Shown in pieces: positions 1 to 8,612 of a DNA stretch of 64,000 nt. Below the pieces are notes generated by a model. That model was not told where the DNA came from. It was given only the letters and a program-made list of their open reading frames with translations, and ran no database searches. A program made the translations under genes and the position numbers. Within the stretch, counting starts at the first letter, position 1. The number at the start of each line of letters is the position of its first letter. The DNA is from CAMXAS01 sp964442435 (GTDB lineage: Bacteria; Bacteroidota; Bacteroidia; Bacteroidales; P3): contig CAYTZG010000001.1 of the NCBI GenBank assembly GCA_964442435.1, forward strand, positions 170,977-234,976, in the 5' to 3' direction.

Positions 1-1
1 G

Positions 2-520
2 ATTGCCAAAGAGTTGAAGATAGACCAAAGCATGGCGCACGACGGCGTCTGCCTGACGGTGGTGAAGATAGAGCCGGAGCGCGACCGCTATATGGTGACG
101 GCCATGGAGGAGACGATGCAGCGCAGCAACCTGCGCACATGGCAGGTAGGCACCGAAGTCAATCTGGAACGCTCCATGCCGATGGACGGCCGCTTTGACG
201 GCCATATCGTACAGGGGCACGTGGACCAGACCGCCGTGTGCGAAAAGGTGGAGACGCTGGACGGCAGCTGGCGGTTCTTCTTCAAATACGAGGTCAAGGA
301 ACACTTTACGGTGGAGAAAGGCTCGGTCTGCATCAACGGCGTGAGCCTGACGGTGGTGGATTCCAAACCCGGCCTGCTGTCGGTGGCCATCATCCCCTAC
401 ACCTACGAATTCACGAACTTCCATCAAATCAAGGCGGGCAGCATCGTCAACCTTGAATTCGACATTTTGGGCAAATACATCACGCGGCTGTTTGAACAAT
501 ACCGCCAGCAGTTGAGTTGA
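2..520 (+). CDS. ribE: Riboflavin synthase alpha chain, 5' end outside window
   Basis: The reading frame is open from base 2, so the true start lies upstream and about the first 30 residues are missing. Riboflavin synthase dismutates two 6,7-dimethyl-8-ribityllumazine molecules to riboflavin in the cytoplasm. Both lumazine-binding barrels are recognisable: MAHDGVCLTV and GHIVQGHVD belong to the first, and KGSVCINGVSLTV to the second. The protein ends ILGKYITRLFEQ, typical of the family. The flavin gene ribD lies 2.3 kb downstream on the other strand, so the pathway is only loosely clustered. The call is firm. Confidence 0.93.
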   Translation: MAKELKIDQSMAHDGVCLTVVKIEPERDRYMVTAMEETMQRSNLRTWQVGTEVNLERSMPMDGRFDGHIVQGHVDQTAVCEKVETLDGSWRFFFKYEVKEHFTVEKGSVCINGVSLTVVDSKPGLLSVAIIPYTYEFTNFHQIKAGSIVNLEFDILGKYITRLFEQYRQQLS

Positions 521-533
521 CATCACCTACCGC

Positions 534-1310
534 ATGACCGCCTCCCTCCTCTTAGCCGCAGGTTTCCTGCTGTTGCTCGCGGCCCTGTATATCCTGTCCG
601 AGCCGGTGGAAGCCCTGCGTTTTTTCTACGCGCCGGCGGCCGCCGTGTTTTCGACGGGCGGCTTTTTGATTGCGGTCTTGGGGCTTGGGCTTAACCTGTG
701 GGGGCGTCAGTCGGCGGTTTTCATCAGCCTGCTCCTGTTCTTTCTGCTCACCATGGGCTTGAAATGCCTGCACGCCGTAGCGCACGGCGGCCGCCCGTGG
801 GCCGCCACGGTCATCCACTTCGGCCTGTTCCTGTTTACGTTCAGCTTGACGTTCGGCAGTCTCCGCCTAGAGAACTACCGCCTGCTGGCGCAACCCGGCA
901 AGCCCGAAATGCGGGCGTTGGACCTCAAGAGCGGCCAAGTCCGCCGCCTGCCGATAACGATTGAGTTGCAGTCGTTCGACATCCGTTACCACGAAATCGC
1001 CGACCTCAACCATTTGGAACAGGCCGTGCCGCGCCAATACATCGCGCGCGTAAAGATCAGCGACTACACGGTGGAGCCGGCCCGCGTGCGCGAAGACAGC
1101 ATTTTGGTGAACCGGCCGCTCCGCGCCGGCGGCTTTCATATATACAACACGTCTTTCGATCCTTACGGCCAAGGTTACGTAACGTTCCTGCTCGTCAAGG
1201 ATCCGTGGCGCGGCGTGACTTACGCCGGCATCGGCCTCTGTCTGGCCGGCGGCCTGCTGTTGTTCATTCAAAAATCCCGTAGAGGTGCACGACATGATGA
1301 ATTGGCATAA
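534..1310 (+). CDS. ResB-like cytochrome c biogenesis membrane protein
   Basis: A 258-residue membrane protein starting with ATG 13 bp after ribE. It has hydrophobic segments near residues 3-20, 36-55, 60-75 and 85-105, a periplasmic domain, and a last membrane segment near 228-245. The periplasmic part carries family-typical stretches such as ITIELQSFDIRYHE, QYIARVKI, VNRPLRAGGFHIYNTSFDP and FLLVKDPWRG. ResB/Ccs1 proteins work with CcsA to deliver haem and ligate it to apocytochrome c outside the inner membrane. The CcsA-like gene follows with an overlap of 17 bp, supporting a System II pair. The protein is shorter than full ResB, as is common for Bacteroidetes split versions. Confidence 0.85.
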   Translation: MTASLLLAAGFLLLLAALYILSEPVEALRFFYAPAAAVFSTGGFLIAVLGLGLNLWGRQSAVFISLLLFFLLTMGLKCLHAVAHGGRPWAATVIHFGLFLFTFSLTFGSLRLENYRLLAQPGKPEMRALDLKSGQVRRLPITIELQSFDIRYHEIADLNHLEQAVPRQYIARVKISDYTVEPARVREDSILVNRPLRAGGFHIYNTSFDPYGQGYVTFLLVKDPWRGVTYAGIGLCLAGGLLLFIQKSRRGARHDELA

Positions 1311-2118
1311 CTTCGGACTGTTTGCCCTACCCGCCGTATGCGCGTGGACGGGCGGCGCCGTCTGCATGGCCTTGGCGGCATGGCAGGATAAGCGGGAGGC
1401 GCGGCGGCCTAAAGCCGTGGCGCTGGGTCGGGCGGGCAGCCTGCTCTACCTATGCGGTCTGTTGATACTCGCCGTATTTATCGGCGGCTTTTGGCTGAAC
1501 CTTGAACGGCCCCCGTTCCGCACGATGGGCGAGACGCGGCTTTGGTACGCTTTCTTTCTTCCGCTCTGCGGTTGGCTGGTCTATAAACGCTACCGCTATG
1601 CGTTCGTGCCGGCCTTTTCGACGTTGCTGGCCGCCGTTTTCATCGCGATGAACCTGTTTAAGCCCGAAATCCACGACAAGACGCTGATGCCGGCCTTGCA
1701 GAGCGCATGGTTCAGCCCGCACGTCATAATATATATCTTCGCCTACGCGCTTTTGGGTGTTTCGTTCCTGCTGGCCTGCTCCCGACTCTTTAAAAGACAG
1801 GCCGCGGCCGAAACGCTGGCCGTGGAAGACAACCTGACGCGCATCGGCTGGATTTGCCTGAGCATCGGGATGTTTTTCGGCGCCATTTGGGCCAAACAGG
1901 CGTGGGGGCATTTCTGGACTTGGGACCCGAAAGAGACGTGGGCGGCCGCTACCTTTTTGTGCTACGGCCTCTACCTGCACCTGCGCATCGCGTTCCCCAA
2001 GGCGGAGCGTTGGGCGCAAGCCGCGCAAATAGTCGGCTTCCTGCTGTTGCAGATGTGCTGGTACGGCCTCAACCTCTTCCCCGCCCTCGGACGGAGCAGC
2101 TTACATATATACAGCTAA
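1294..2118 (+). CDS. ccsA: CcsA/CcmC-type cytochrome c assembly protein
   Basis: A polytopic membrane protein with about seven to eight hydrophobic segments and the tryptophan-rich haem-handling WWD signature AWGHFWTWDPKETWA near residues 205-219. Proteins of this family bind haem and pass it to apocytochrome c in the periplasm with ResB. I chose ATG at 1294; a GTG at 1285 and an ATG at 1297 are in-frame alternatives. The start lies inside the end of the ResB-like gene, which implies translational coupling. It converges on yigZ with only 12 bp between the stops. Confidence 0.88.
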   Translation: MMNWHNFGLFALPAVCAWTGGAVCMALAAWQDKREARRPKAVALGRAGSLLYLCGLLILAVFIGGFWLNLERPPFRTMGETRLWYAFFLPLCGWLVYKRYRYAFVPAFSTLLAAVFIAMNLFKPEIHDKTLMPALQSAWFSPHVIIYIFAYALLGVSFLLACSRLFKRQAAAETLAVEDNLTRIGWICLSIGMFFGAIWAKQAWGHFWTWDPKETWAAATFLCYGLYLHLRIAFPKAERWAQAAQIVGFLLLQMCWYGLNLFPALGRSSLHIYS

Positions 2119-2130
2119 AAATCCTTGACT

Positions 2131-2754
2131 TTACCGGACTTCGACCTGAATGCCCGGTTCCTGATCCAACGCGCGGATGGCTTCGACCACCGCTTTCGGC
2201 ACGGCGATTTCCAAACGGCATATATCCGCCATCTGCGGCTGTTGCGGCGATACCTGCACCTCTTTGAGCCGCCGCATCACCAAGCTCAGCTTATCGTAGC
2301 CGCACTCGATTGACAAAGGCACGAGCACGGGACGGCATACCGGCGTGGCGGCTTGCAACGCCTCGGCCGCCGCCGTCTTGTAGGCTTTGGTCAGGCCGCC
2401 CGTCCCCAGCTTGATGCCGCCGAAATAGCGCACCACGGCCACCATCGTAAACGTCAAGTCCAAGGCCTGGATTTGCCCGTGGATGGGGCGGCCGGCCGTG
2501 CCGGAGGGCTCGCCGTCGTCGTTGAGCCGGAACTCTTCCTTGCGGCAGCCCAACACATAGGCGTAGGTGTGGTGCCGCGCATCGTAGAACTGTTTTTTCA
2601 ACGCCTCCATGCGCTGCTTGACTTCCGCCACGTCGGCCACCGGATAGGCGAACGCGAGGAAACGGCTGCCCTTTTCCTTATACAGGCCCTCCGACGCGCT
2701 TTCTATCGTCGTATAGGTATCGGGGATTTCGGCAAGCGGTGCGAACGTGCTCAT
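2131..2754 (-). CDS. yigZ: YigZ/IMPACT (UPF0029) family protein
   Basis: A 207-residue protein with the UPF0029 N-terminal domain, seen in KEKGSRFLAFAYPV, DARHHTYAYVLG, NDDGEPSGTAGRPI and VVRYFGGIKLGTGGLTKAY, followed by a DUF1949-like C-terminal domain. The E. coli YigZ and eukaryotic IMPACT relatives are linked to translation or proline peptidase-like activity, but the biochemical role is not settled. Its start overlaps the ribD stop (ATGA type), so it is the last gene of an nrdJ-ribD-yigZ run. Confidence 0.9.
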   Translation of the reverse strand: MSTFAPLAEIPDTYTTIESASEGLYKEKGSRFLAFAYPVADVAEVKQRMEALKKQFYDARHHTYAYVLGCRKEEFRLNDDGEPSGTAGRPIHGQIQALDLTFTMVAVVRYFGGIKLGTGGLTKAYKTAAAEALQAATPVCRPVLVPLSIECGYDKLSLVMRRLKEVQVSPQQPQMADICRLEIAVPKAVVEAIRALDQEPGIQVEVR

Positions 2755-3863
2755 AGATCGGGGCGTTTGTCCGCGGACGGCCGCAGGTAATGACGAATCC
2801 GCTGGGCGACGGGATAGGCCGTCGTGGCGGGATAAACGAGGTCGGGACGGTAGGTCTGCAGGTTGGCCGGCAAGGCCGGGGCGGCGTAGCCGGTTTCCAT
2901 GCGGCCATCGCTCTCAAACACGCGGATTTCATCGTAACAGCCGGCCGCCATAAGCTGTTGCAACAGGCGCGCGCCTCCCTCCACCACCACCGACGCGATA
3001 CCGGCCTCTCCCAAGTGGGTCAAGACGAAACGCCAGGGCGAAGCCAATTCCGCCTCGGGCACGGGCACCAAGGTTACGCGCGGTTGCAAGGCGGCATACG
3101 CGCCCGCCGCCAACGCGGCCGTCGTAAACAGCATGGTGGGTTGCGAACCGTCGAAGCAATGCAGGTCGTGCGGCAGGCCGCCACGCAAATCCATCGCCAC
3201 GCGCAGCGGCGGGCGGCCATAATAGAGCCGCGGATTCAGACGCGGGTTGTCGGTCAGCAGCGTATGCGCCCCCACCCAAATCGCGTCTTCCTGCGCCCGC
3301 AGCTTGTGGTTTTCCACCTGCATACGCGCGTCCGTCACGGCGCAAGGGCGTTGGCCGCCCGCCGGCGCGATGAACCCATCGGCCGACTGCGCCCATTTGA
3401 GTATGACATAAGGCCGCCGCTCGCTAATATATACCATAAACCGACGGTTCAGGAAACGGGCTTCGTCGGCCAACACCCCGGTGGTGACGTCCACGCCTTT
3501 CTCCCGCAACAGGGCGATGCCGCGCCCGCTGACCGCCGGATTGGGGTCGCCGCAGGCCACGACCACGCGTTTAAAGCCGCTTTCAGCCACCTTGACGGCG
3601 CAAGGCGGCGTCTTGCCGTAATGCGAACACGGCTCTAAACTGACATACAGGGTGGAGGTCGGGAATAAATGAGAAAGCCCGCGGGCGCGGGCATTCTCTA
3701 TGGCCTCCACTTCCGCGTGGGGGCCGCCGTATTGTCGATGATAACCCTCGGCGATAATCCGACCGTCGTGCACGATTAGACAGCCCACCATCGGGTTGGG
3801 GCTGACGGCACCGCGGCCCTTCTCCGCCACGGCCAAACAGCGGCGCATGAACAGGGTTTCCAT
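2751..3863 (-). CDS. ribD: Bifunctional riboflavin biosynthesis deaminase/reductase RibD
   Basis: 370 residues. The N-terminal cytidine-deaminase-like domain (about 1-145) carries the zinc motifs GGPHAEVEAI and PCSHYGKTPPC; the C-terminal reductase domain (about 146-360) has LKWAQSADGFIAP, DNPRLNPRL and VVVEGGARLLQQLM. The enzyme deaminates the GTP cyclohydrolase II product, then reduces its ribosyl side chain with NADPH, two early steps toward riboflavin. It starts 7 bp after nrdJ and overlaps yigZ, so it is likely cotranscribed with both. The length is normal. Confidence 0.95.
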   Translation of the reverse strand: METLFMRRCLAVAEKGRGAVSPNPMVGCLIVHDGRIIAEGYHRQYGGPHAEVEAIENARARGLSHLFPTSTLYVSLEPCSHYGKTPPCAVKVAESGFKRVVVACGDPNPAVSGRGIALLREKGVDVTTGVLADEARFLNRRFMVYISERRPYVILKWAQSADGFIAPAGGQRPCAVTDARMQVENHKLRAQEDAIWVGAHTLLTDNPRLNPRLYYGRPPLRVAMDLRGGLPHDLHCFDGSQPTMLFTTAALAAGAYAALQPRVTLVPVPEAELASPWRFVLTHLGEAGIASVVVEGGARLLQQLMAAGCYDEIRVFESDGRMETGYAAPALPANLQTYRPDLVYPATTAYPVAQRIRHYLRPSADKRPDL

Positions 3864-3870
3864 CCTCGGA

Positions 3871-6603
3871 TCAACCGCATTTGGAATAGCCGCAAGCCGT
3901 GCAGAGCAAGCAGCCTTCCTTATAAATCAGGCCTTTCTCGCCGCATTGCGGACAGGTGCTGGCTTCGGCGATCGTGCCGTCGGGAATATAACGCTTGAGC
4001 GCGCGGACGACACCGTTTTTCCAAGTGTTGATTTCGTCCGACATCTTAAGGCCGCTGATGAGCTTGATCGTCATCGTAATCGGGCCGCCCTGACGCAGGA
4101 TGCCGGAAATCAGTTTGGCATAGTTCCAGTAGTTGGCGTCGAACGTACGCGACAGCCCTTGCCAATACACCTTGTAGCCGTCCTTATCCAAAAATTCGAA
4201 GTCGTAACGCGCGGGCACGTCTTCCTTCTCTTTCTCGCGAACCACCCAGCCTTTCAACACATCGGCCGGAATCATGAAGCCGTCGGCCTTACCCGTGAAA
4301 ATTTCGTAGGGACGGCCTTCGTACAAGCCCACGACCGCAATCCATTTCTCACTGTCGTTCATGAAACGCACGATGTCGGCTTCCAAACGTTTGGGACGCG
4401 CAGGCGGTTGCCCCCATTCGTGATGTTCTTCGGGCTGTTTCTCTTTCTTGGCCTTCTTGTTGGAAACCAAAACGCCGGTACGCGAACCGTCGCGGTAAAT
4501 CGTCATACCCTTGCAGCCCACTTCCCAAGCCGTTTGGTAAATCTTGCTGACGAGTTCCTCTTTCGTGCTTTCCGGTACGTTGACCGTTACGCTGATGGAG
4601 TGATCGACCCATTTCTGAACCGCGCCCTGCAACTTGACCTTGCTGACCCAGTCGATGTCGTTCGTCGTACTCTTATAATAAGGCGACTTCTTGATGATTT
4701 CGCCCAGTTTCTTGTCGTCGTATTCCTTGACGGCGGCCACATCGTAGCCGTTTACCTGCAACCAGTCTTCGAATTTGGGGTGGAACACGACGTATTCTTC
4801 GAACGAATCGCCGTTTTCGTCCACCAAGGCCACCTTGACGCCCTTGTCGTTCGGGTTCACCTTGCGGCGGCGACGGTAGGACACCATGAAGACCGGCTCG
4901 ATGCCCGACGTGGTTTGCGTACAGATGCTGACACTGCCCGTGGGCGCGATTGTCAACAGCGCGATGTTGCGGCGGCCGTGTTTCAGCATACGGTCGTACA
5001 GCGCGGGGTCGGCCTCCTTGATACGGCCGATGAACGGATTGCGCGATTCCTTGTCGGCGTCGAAGATACGGAACGCACCGCGTTCCTCGGCCATCGTCAC
5101 GCTCGACGAATAGGCCGCCAAGGCCAAAGCCTTGTGGACTTCGACCGAGAACGAAATCGCCTCGTCGCTGCCGTAACGCAAGCCCATGGCCGCCAGCATA
5201 TCGCCCTCGGCCGTGATGCCCAAGCCCGTCCGACGGCCGGCCGAACTCTTGGTGCGGATTTTCTCCCACAGTTCCCGTTCCGTGCGCTTCACGTCTATGC
5301 TTTCCGGGTCGGCGTCTATCTTCTGCAGAATCTTCTCGACGTTCTCCAATTCCATGTCGATGATATCGTCCATGAAACGTTGCGCCACCGTGACGTGCTG
5401 ACGGAACAGGTCGAAGTCGAACGACGCCTGCGGCGTGAACGGATGCTTGACATAGCTGTAGAGGTTGACGGCCAGCAGACGGCAGCTGTCGTAGGGACAG
5501 AGCGGAATTTCGCCGCAGGGGTTCGTCGAAACCGTGCGGAAGCCCTGATCCGCATAGCAGTCGGGCACCGACTCGCGCAGAATCGTATCCCAGAACAATA
5601 CGCCGGGTTCGGCGCTCTTCCAAGCGTTGTGGATGATCTTGTTCCAGAGTTTGCGCGCGTCCACTTCCTTGCTGTAAAGCGGTTTCTTGGCGTCAATCGG
5701 ATATTGCTGTACGAACGGCTTGTTTTCCACAACCGCCCGCATGAATTCATCGGAAATCTTGACCGACACGTTCGCGCCCGTCACCTTGCCTTCTTCCATC
5801 TTGGCGTCGATGAAGCGTTCGGAGTCCGGATGCTTGATGCTGATGCTCAACATCAACGCCCCCCGACGGCCATCCTGCGCCACCTCGCGCGTGGAGTTGG
5901 AGTAACGTTCCATAAACGGCACGATGCCCGTGGACGTGAGCGCACTGTTCTTGACCGGGCTGCCCGTGGGACGGATATGCGAAAGGTCGTGCCCCACGCC
6001 ACCGCGGCGTTTCATGAGCTGCACCTGCTCTTCGTCTATCTTCATGATACCGCCGTAGGAGTCGGCGTTGCCCTCGTTGCCCACGACAAAGCAGTTCGAC
6101 AGCGACGCGATTTGGAACTGGTTGCCGATGCCGGCCATCGGGCTCCCCTGCGGGATGATGTAACGGAAATCGCGGATCAACTCGAAAATTTCCTCTTCCG
6201 GTACCGGATTCGGGTATTTCTTTTCGATACGGCTCAGTTCGCGCGCAATCCGATGGTGCATGTCGTCGGGCGTCAGCTCGTAAATGTTGCCGACGCTGTC
6301 TTTGAGCGCGTACTTGTTCATCCATACGTTGGCCGCCAACGCATCGCCTTTGAAATAGCGCGTGGCCGCCGCCAGAATTTCTTCCGTCTGATAAGCTTTC
6401 ATCTCTTTGGGGTCTTGATCCGGAGTTGCCGGCGTTGCCGCGACGGTTTCCAGAGATTCCTTTTGTTCTATCGTTACCTGTTGTCTTTTTTCCTGTATCG
6501 CTTGATAATGGTCGGGCTTAGCCGCCGTGTCCGCCACCGTTTGCATCTCGGACACCCCTTTGGGCATCCCACCGTTTTCCGTCGAAAACAAATCGAAATT
6601 CAT
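3871..6603 (-). CDS. nrdJ: Adenosylcobalamin-dependent (class II) ribonucleotide reductase
   Basis: A 910-residue enzyme that reduces ribonucleotides to deoxyribonucleotides using an adenosylcobalamin-derived radical. Diagnostic stretches include NCFVVGNEG, MKRRGGVGHDLSHIRPTGS, FWDTI, STNPCGEIPL and IAPTGSVSICTQTTSGIEP. The C-terminus ends in a four-cysteine zinc-ribbon-like cluster (CPQCGEKGLIYKEGCLLC, then CGYSKCG) typical of vitamin B12-dependent reductases. Leader of the nrdJ-ribD-yigZ run. It makes DNA synthesis in this organism at least partly cobalamin-dependent, which gives meaning to the large B12-uptake locus 30 kb away. Confidence 0.95.
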   Translation of the reverse strand: MNFDLFSTENGGMPKGVSEMQTVADTAAKPDHYQAIQEKRQQVTIEQKESLETVAATPATPDQDPKEMKAYQTEEILAAATRYFKGDALAANVWMNKYALKDSVGNIYELTPDDMHHRIARELSRIEKKYPNPVPEEEIFELIRDFRYIIPQGSPMAGIGNQFQIASLSNCFVVGNEGNADSYGGIMKIDEEQVQLMKRRGGVGHDLSHIRPTGSPVKNSALTSTGIVPFMERYSNSTREVAQDGRRGALMLSISIKHPDSERFIDAKMEEGKVTGANVSVKISDEFMRAVVENKPFVQQYPIDAKKPLYSKEVDARKLWNKIIHNAWKSAEPGVLFWDTILRESVPDCYADQGFRTVSTNPCGEIPLCPYDSCRLLAVNLYSYVKHPFTPQASFDFDLFRQHVTVAQRFMDDIIDMELENVEKILQKIDADPESIDVKRTERELWEKIRTKSSAGRRTGLGITAEGDMLAAMGLRYGSDEAISFSVEVHKALALAAYSSSVTMAEERGAFRIFDADKESRNPFIGRIKEADPALYDRMLKHGRRNIALLTIAPTGSVSICTQTTSGIEPVFMVSYRRRRKVNPNDKGVKVALVDENGDSFEEYVVFHPKFEDWLQVNGYDVAAVKEYDDKKLGEIIKKSPYYKSTTNDIDWVSKVKLQGAVQKWVDHSISVTVNVPESTKEELVSKIYQTAWEVGCKGMTIYRDGSRTGVLVSNKKAKKEKQPEEHHEWGQPPARPKRLEADIVRFMNDSEKWIAVVGLYEGRPYEIFTGKADGFMIPADVLKGWVVREKEKEDVPARYDFEFLDKDGYKVYWQGLSRTFDANYWNYAKLISGILRQGGPITMTIKLISGLKMSDEINTWKNGVVRALKRYIPDGTIAEASTCPQCGEKGLIYKEGCLLCTACGYSKCG

Positions 6604-6664
6604 CGCGTTCGTTTATTGTAATTGTTACTAAATCAAGGGCTAAACCCATAAACCATCGTAAAGA

Positions 6665-6692
6665 CAAAATTAGGGCATTTTTACCATGCAAA
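6665..6692 (-). promoter_or_regulatory. Predicted promoter of nrdJ
   Basis: On the minus strand TAATTTTG (complement at 6665-6672) matches the Bacteroidetes -7 consensus TAnnTTTG perfectly. A TTTG (complement at 6689-6692) lies upstream with a 16-bp spacer, shorter than the usual 19-21, so the -33 assignment is weaker. The start codon is about 60 nt downstream. The rest of the 252-bp gap (6604-6855) is AT-rich and holds the opposite promoter; I see no riboswitch in it. Confidence 0.55.
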
Positions 6693-6842
6693 CCGCGTAT
6701 TAAGAGGTTTATTTATACACATTTTTTGTTAAAAATTTGCACTTTCTTAGATAGGCTTGCCATTCCCGCACGTTTAGCATTTTATAAACAATCTGTTCAT
6801 AAATTTTTATTGGAGAATTGAAGAATTTATTTACCAAAGCGG

Positions 6843-6850
6843 TAACTTTG
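6843..6850 (+). promoter_or_regulatory. Predicted -7 element, near-leaderless start of the nitroreductase
   Basis: TAACTTTG is a perfect TAnnTTTG match. The A of the ATG is only 6 nt after its last base, so the transcript would begin at or very near the start codon. Confidence 0.55.
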
Positions 6851-6855
6851 TCTGT

Positions 6856-7620
6856 ATGGAAAATTCCTCCGTTATCGATTTACTGCTCAACCACAAGAGC
6901 ATCCGCAAATACACGGCCGACCCCATTCCGGAGCCGGTGCTGCGCAAGGTTTTGGAAGCGGGCGCGCGGGCGGCCACGACCGGCAATATGCAGCTTTACA
7001 GCGTCATCGTAACGAAAGACCCGGCGCGTAAGCAAGCCTTGGCGCCCTTGCATTTCAACCAGCCAATGATTACGGAAGCGCCCGTCGTGCTGACGTTTAC
7101 GGCCGACGTGAACCGTTTTCAACAATGGTGCGAACAACGGGAAGCCGGCCGCGCTTACGATAACCTGCTTTGGTATGTCTGCGCCACGCTCGACTGTATG
7201 CTCATGGCGCAGAATACGGTGGTGGCGGCCGAAGCCATGGGGCTTGGCACCTGCTTTCTCGGCACGACGCTTTACACGGCCAAGGAACAATGCGCGTTTT
7301 TCGACCTGCCCGCCGGCGTGATGCCGCTGACGACGCTGACGCTCGGCTACCCGGCCGAACAACCGGAAGCAACCGACCGTCTGCCGTTGGATGGCATCGT
7401 GCATTCGGAACGCTACCAAACCTATACGCCGGAAGCCATCGACCAAATTTTCGGCCCCAAGGAATCGTCGGCACTGACGCACCGCCTGCTGGAAGAAAAC
7501 GGCCTGCCGAACCTGGCGCAGATTTTCACGCAACGCCGCTATCCGCTGGCAGACAACCTGACGTTCTCGCAACACTATTTGGAATTGCTTAAAACCCAGG
7601 GGTTCCTGGACAAAAAATAA
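6856..7620 (+). CDS. NfsA/FRP-like nitroreductase family oxidoreductase
   Basis: 254 residues with the nitroreductase FMN-binding N-terminus NHKSIRKYTADPIPE and a central ARAATTGNMQLYSVIV segment. It also shows EAMGLGTCFLGTTL and LTLGYPAEQPE, which place it near the NfsA/flavin reductase branch. Such enzymes form FMN-containing dimers that use NAD(P)H to reduce quinones, nitro compounds or flavins; the natural substrate cannot be deduced. The C-terminal helix ending LKTQGFLDKK fits NfsA-like proteins. First of a plus-strand run, 26 bp before purC. Confidence 0.85.
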   Translation: MENSSVIDLLLNHKSIRKYTADPIPEPVLRKVLEAGARAATTGNMQLYSVIVTKDPARKQALAPLHFNQPMITEAPVVLTFTADVNRFQQWCEQREAGRAYDNLLWYVCATLDCMLMAQNTVVAAEAMGLGTCFLGTTLYTAKEQCAFFDLPAGVMPLTTLTLGYPAEQPEATDRLPLDGIVHSERYQTYTPEAIDQIFGPKESSALTHRLLEENGLPNLAQIFTQRRYPLADNLTFSQHYLELLKTQGFLDKK

Positions 7621-7646
7621 ATCATCTAATAATACCTTATTATATT

Positions 7647-8597
7647 ATGGAAAGCCAAGCATTAGTCGAAACCCATTTCAATTTTCCCGGACAGAAAAGC
7701 CATTACGTCGGCAAAGTCCGCGACGTCTATAATATCGACAACCGCCATCTGGTCATGGTGGTGAGCGACCGTATTTCGGCCTTCGATGTCGTATTGCCCA
7801 AGGGCATTCCGTTCAAAGGTCAGGTGCTGAACCAAATCGCCTCTTATTTTCTGGATGCCACGGCCGACATCCTGCCCAACTGGAAAATCGCGACGCCCGA
7901 CCCGATGGTGACGGTGGGTAAGTTCTGCCAGCCGTTCAAGGTGGAAATGGTTATCCGCGGCTACCTCTCCGGCCACGCCTGGCGCGAATACAAAGAGGGT
8001 AAACGCACGCTCTGCGGCGAACCGCTGCCCGACGGTCTCAAGGAAAACGACCGTCTGCCGCACCCCATCATCACGCCGACGACGAAAGCCGACGAAGGGC
8101 ACGACGAAGACATCTCCAAGGCCGATATCCTGAAAGCCGGCCTCGTTTCGGCCGAAGACTACGCCGAACTGGAAAAATACACCTACGCGCTGTTTGAACG
8201 CGGCACGCAGATGGCACGCGAAAAAGGCCTGATTCTCGTAGATACGAAATACGAATTCGGCAAATGCGACGGCAAAATCCACCTCATCGACGAAATCCAT
8301 ACGCCCGACTCCTCGCGCTATTTCTATGCGGAGGGCTACGAGCAACGGCAGGCCGCCGGCGAGAAACAACGCCAGCTGTCAAAAGAATTCGTGCGGGAAT
8401 GGTTGATTGAAAACGGTTTCCAAGGCCGCGAGGGCGAACGCATCCCCGATATGACGCCCGACCGCGTGCAACAGATTTCGGAACGCTACATCGAACTCTA
8501 CGAAAACATTACGGGCAAACGCTTTGAAAAGAGCGACACGACCCGCCTGATGGAACGCGTGGAGGCCAACGTGGCGGCCTGCCTGAAATCGCTCTAA
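7647..8597 (+). CDS. purC: SAICAR synthetase (de novo purine synthesis)
   Basis: 316 residues, cytoplasmic. It joins aspartate to CAIR with ATP to give SAICAR. Family landmarks: KVRDVYNIDNRHLVMVVSDR with RISAFD near the N-terminus, VEMVIRGYLSGHAWREY, and LVDTKYEFG followed by IHLIDEIHTPDSSR. The extended C-terminus (SKEFVREWLIENGFQG onward) matches the longer 300-residue form common in Bacteroidetes rather than the 240-residue E. coli form. It starts 26 bp after the nitroreductase and stops 15 bp before the MATE gene. Confidence 0.95.
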   Translation: MESQALVETHFNFPGQKSHYVGKVRDVYNIDNRHLVMVVSDRISAFDVVLPKGIPFKGQVLNQIASYFLDATADILPNWKIATPDPMVTVGKFCQPFKVEMVIRGYLSGHAWREYKEGKRTLCGEPLPDGLKENDRLPHPIITPTTKADEGHDEDISKADILKAGLVSAEDYAELEKYTYALFERGTQMAREKGLILVDTKYEFGKCDGKIHLIDEIHTPDSSRYFYAEGYEQRQAAGEKQRQLSKEFVREWLIENGFQGREGERIPDMTPDRVQQISERYIELYENITGKRFEKSDTTRLMERVEANVAACLKSL

Positions 8598-8612
8598 ACC
8601 GGCGGCACTTCC

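Noticed and set aside
3796..6621. 941-residue plus-strand open frame
   Set aside because: Complete shadow of nrdJ, whose catalytic motifs are intact on the minus strand.
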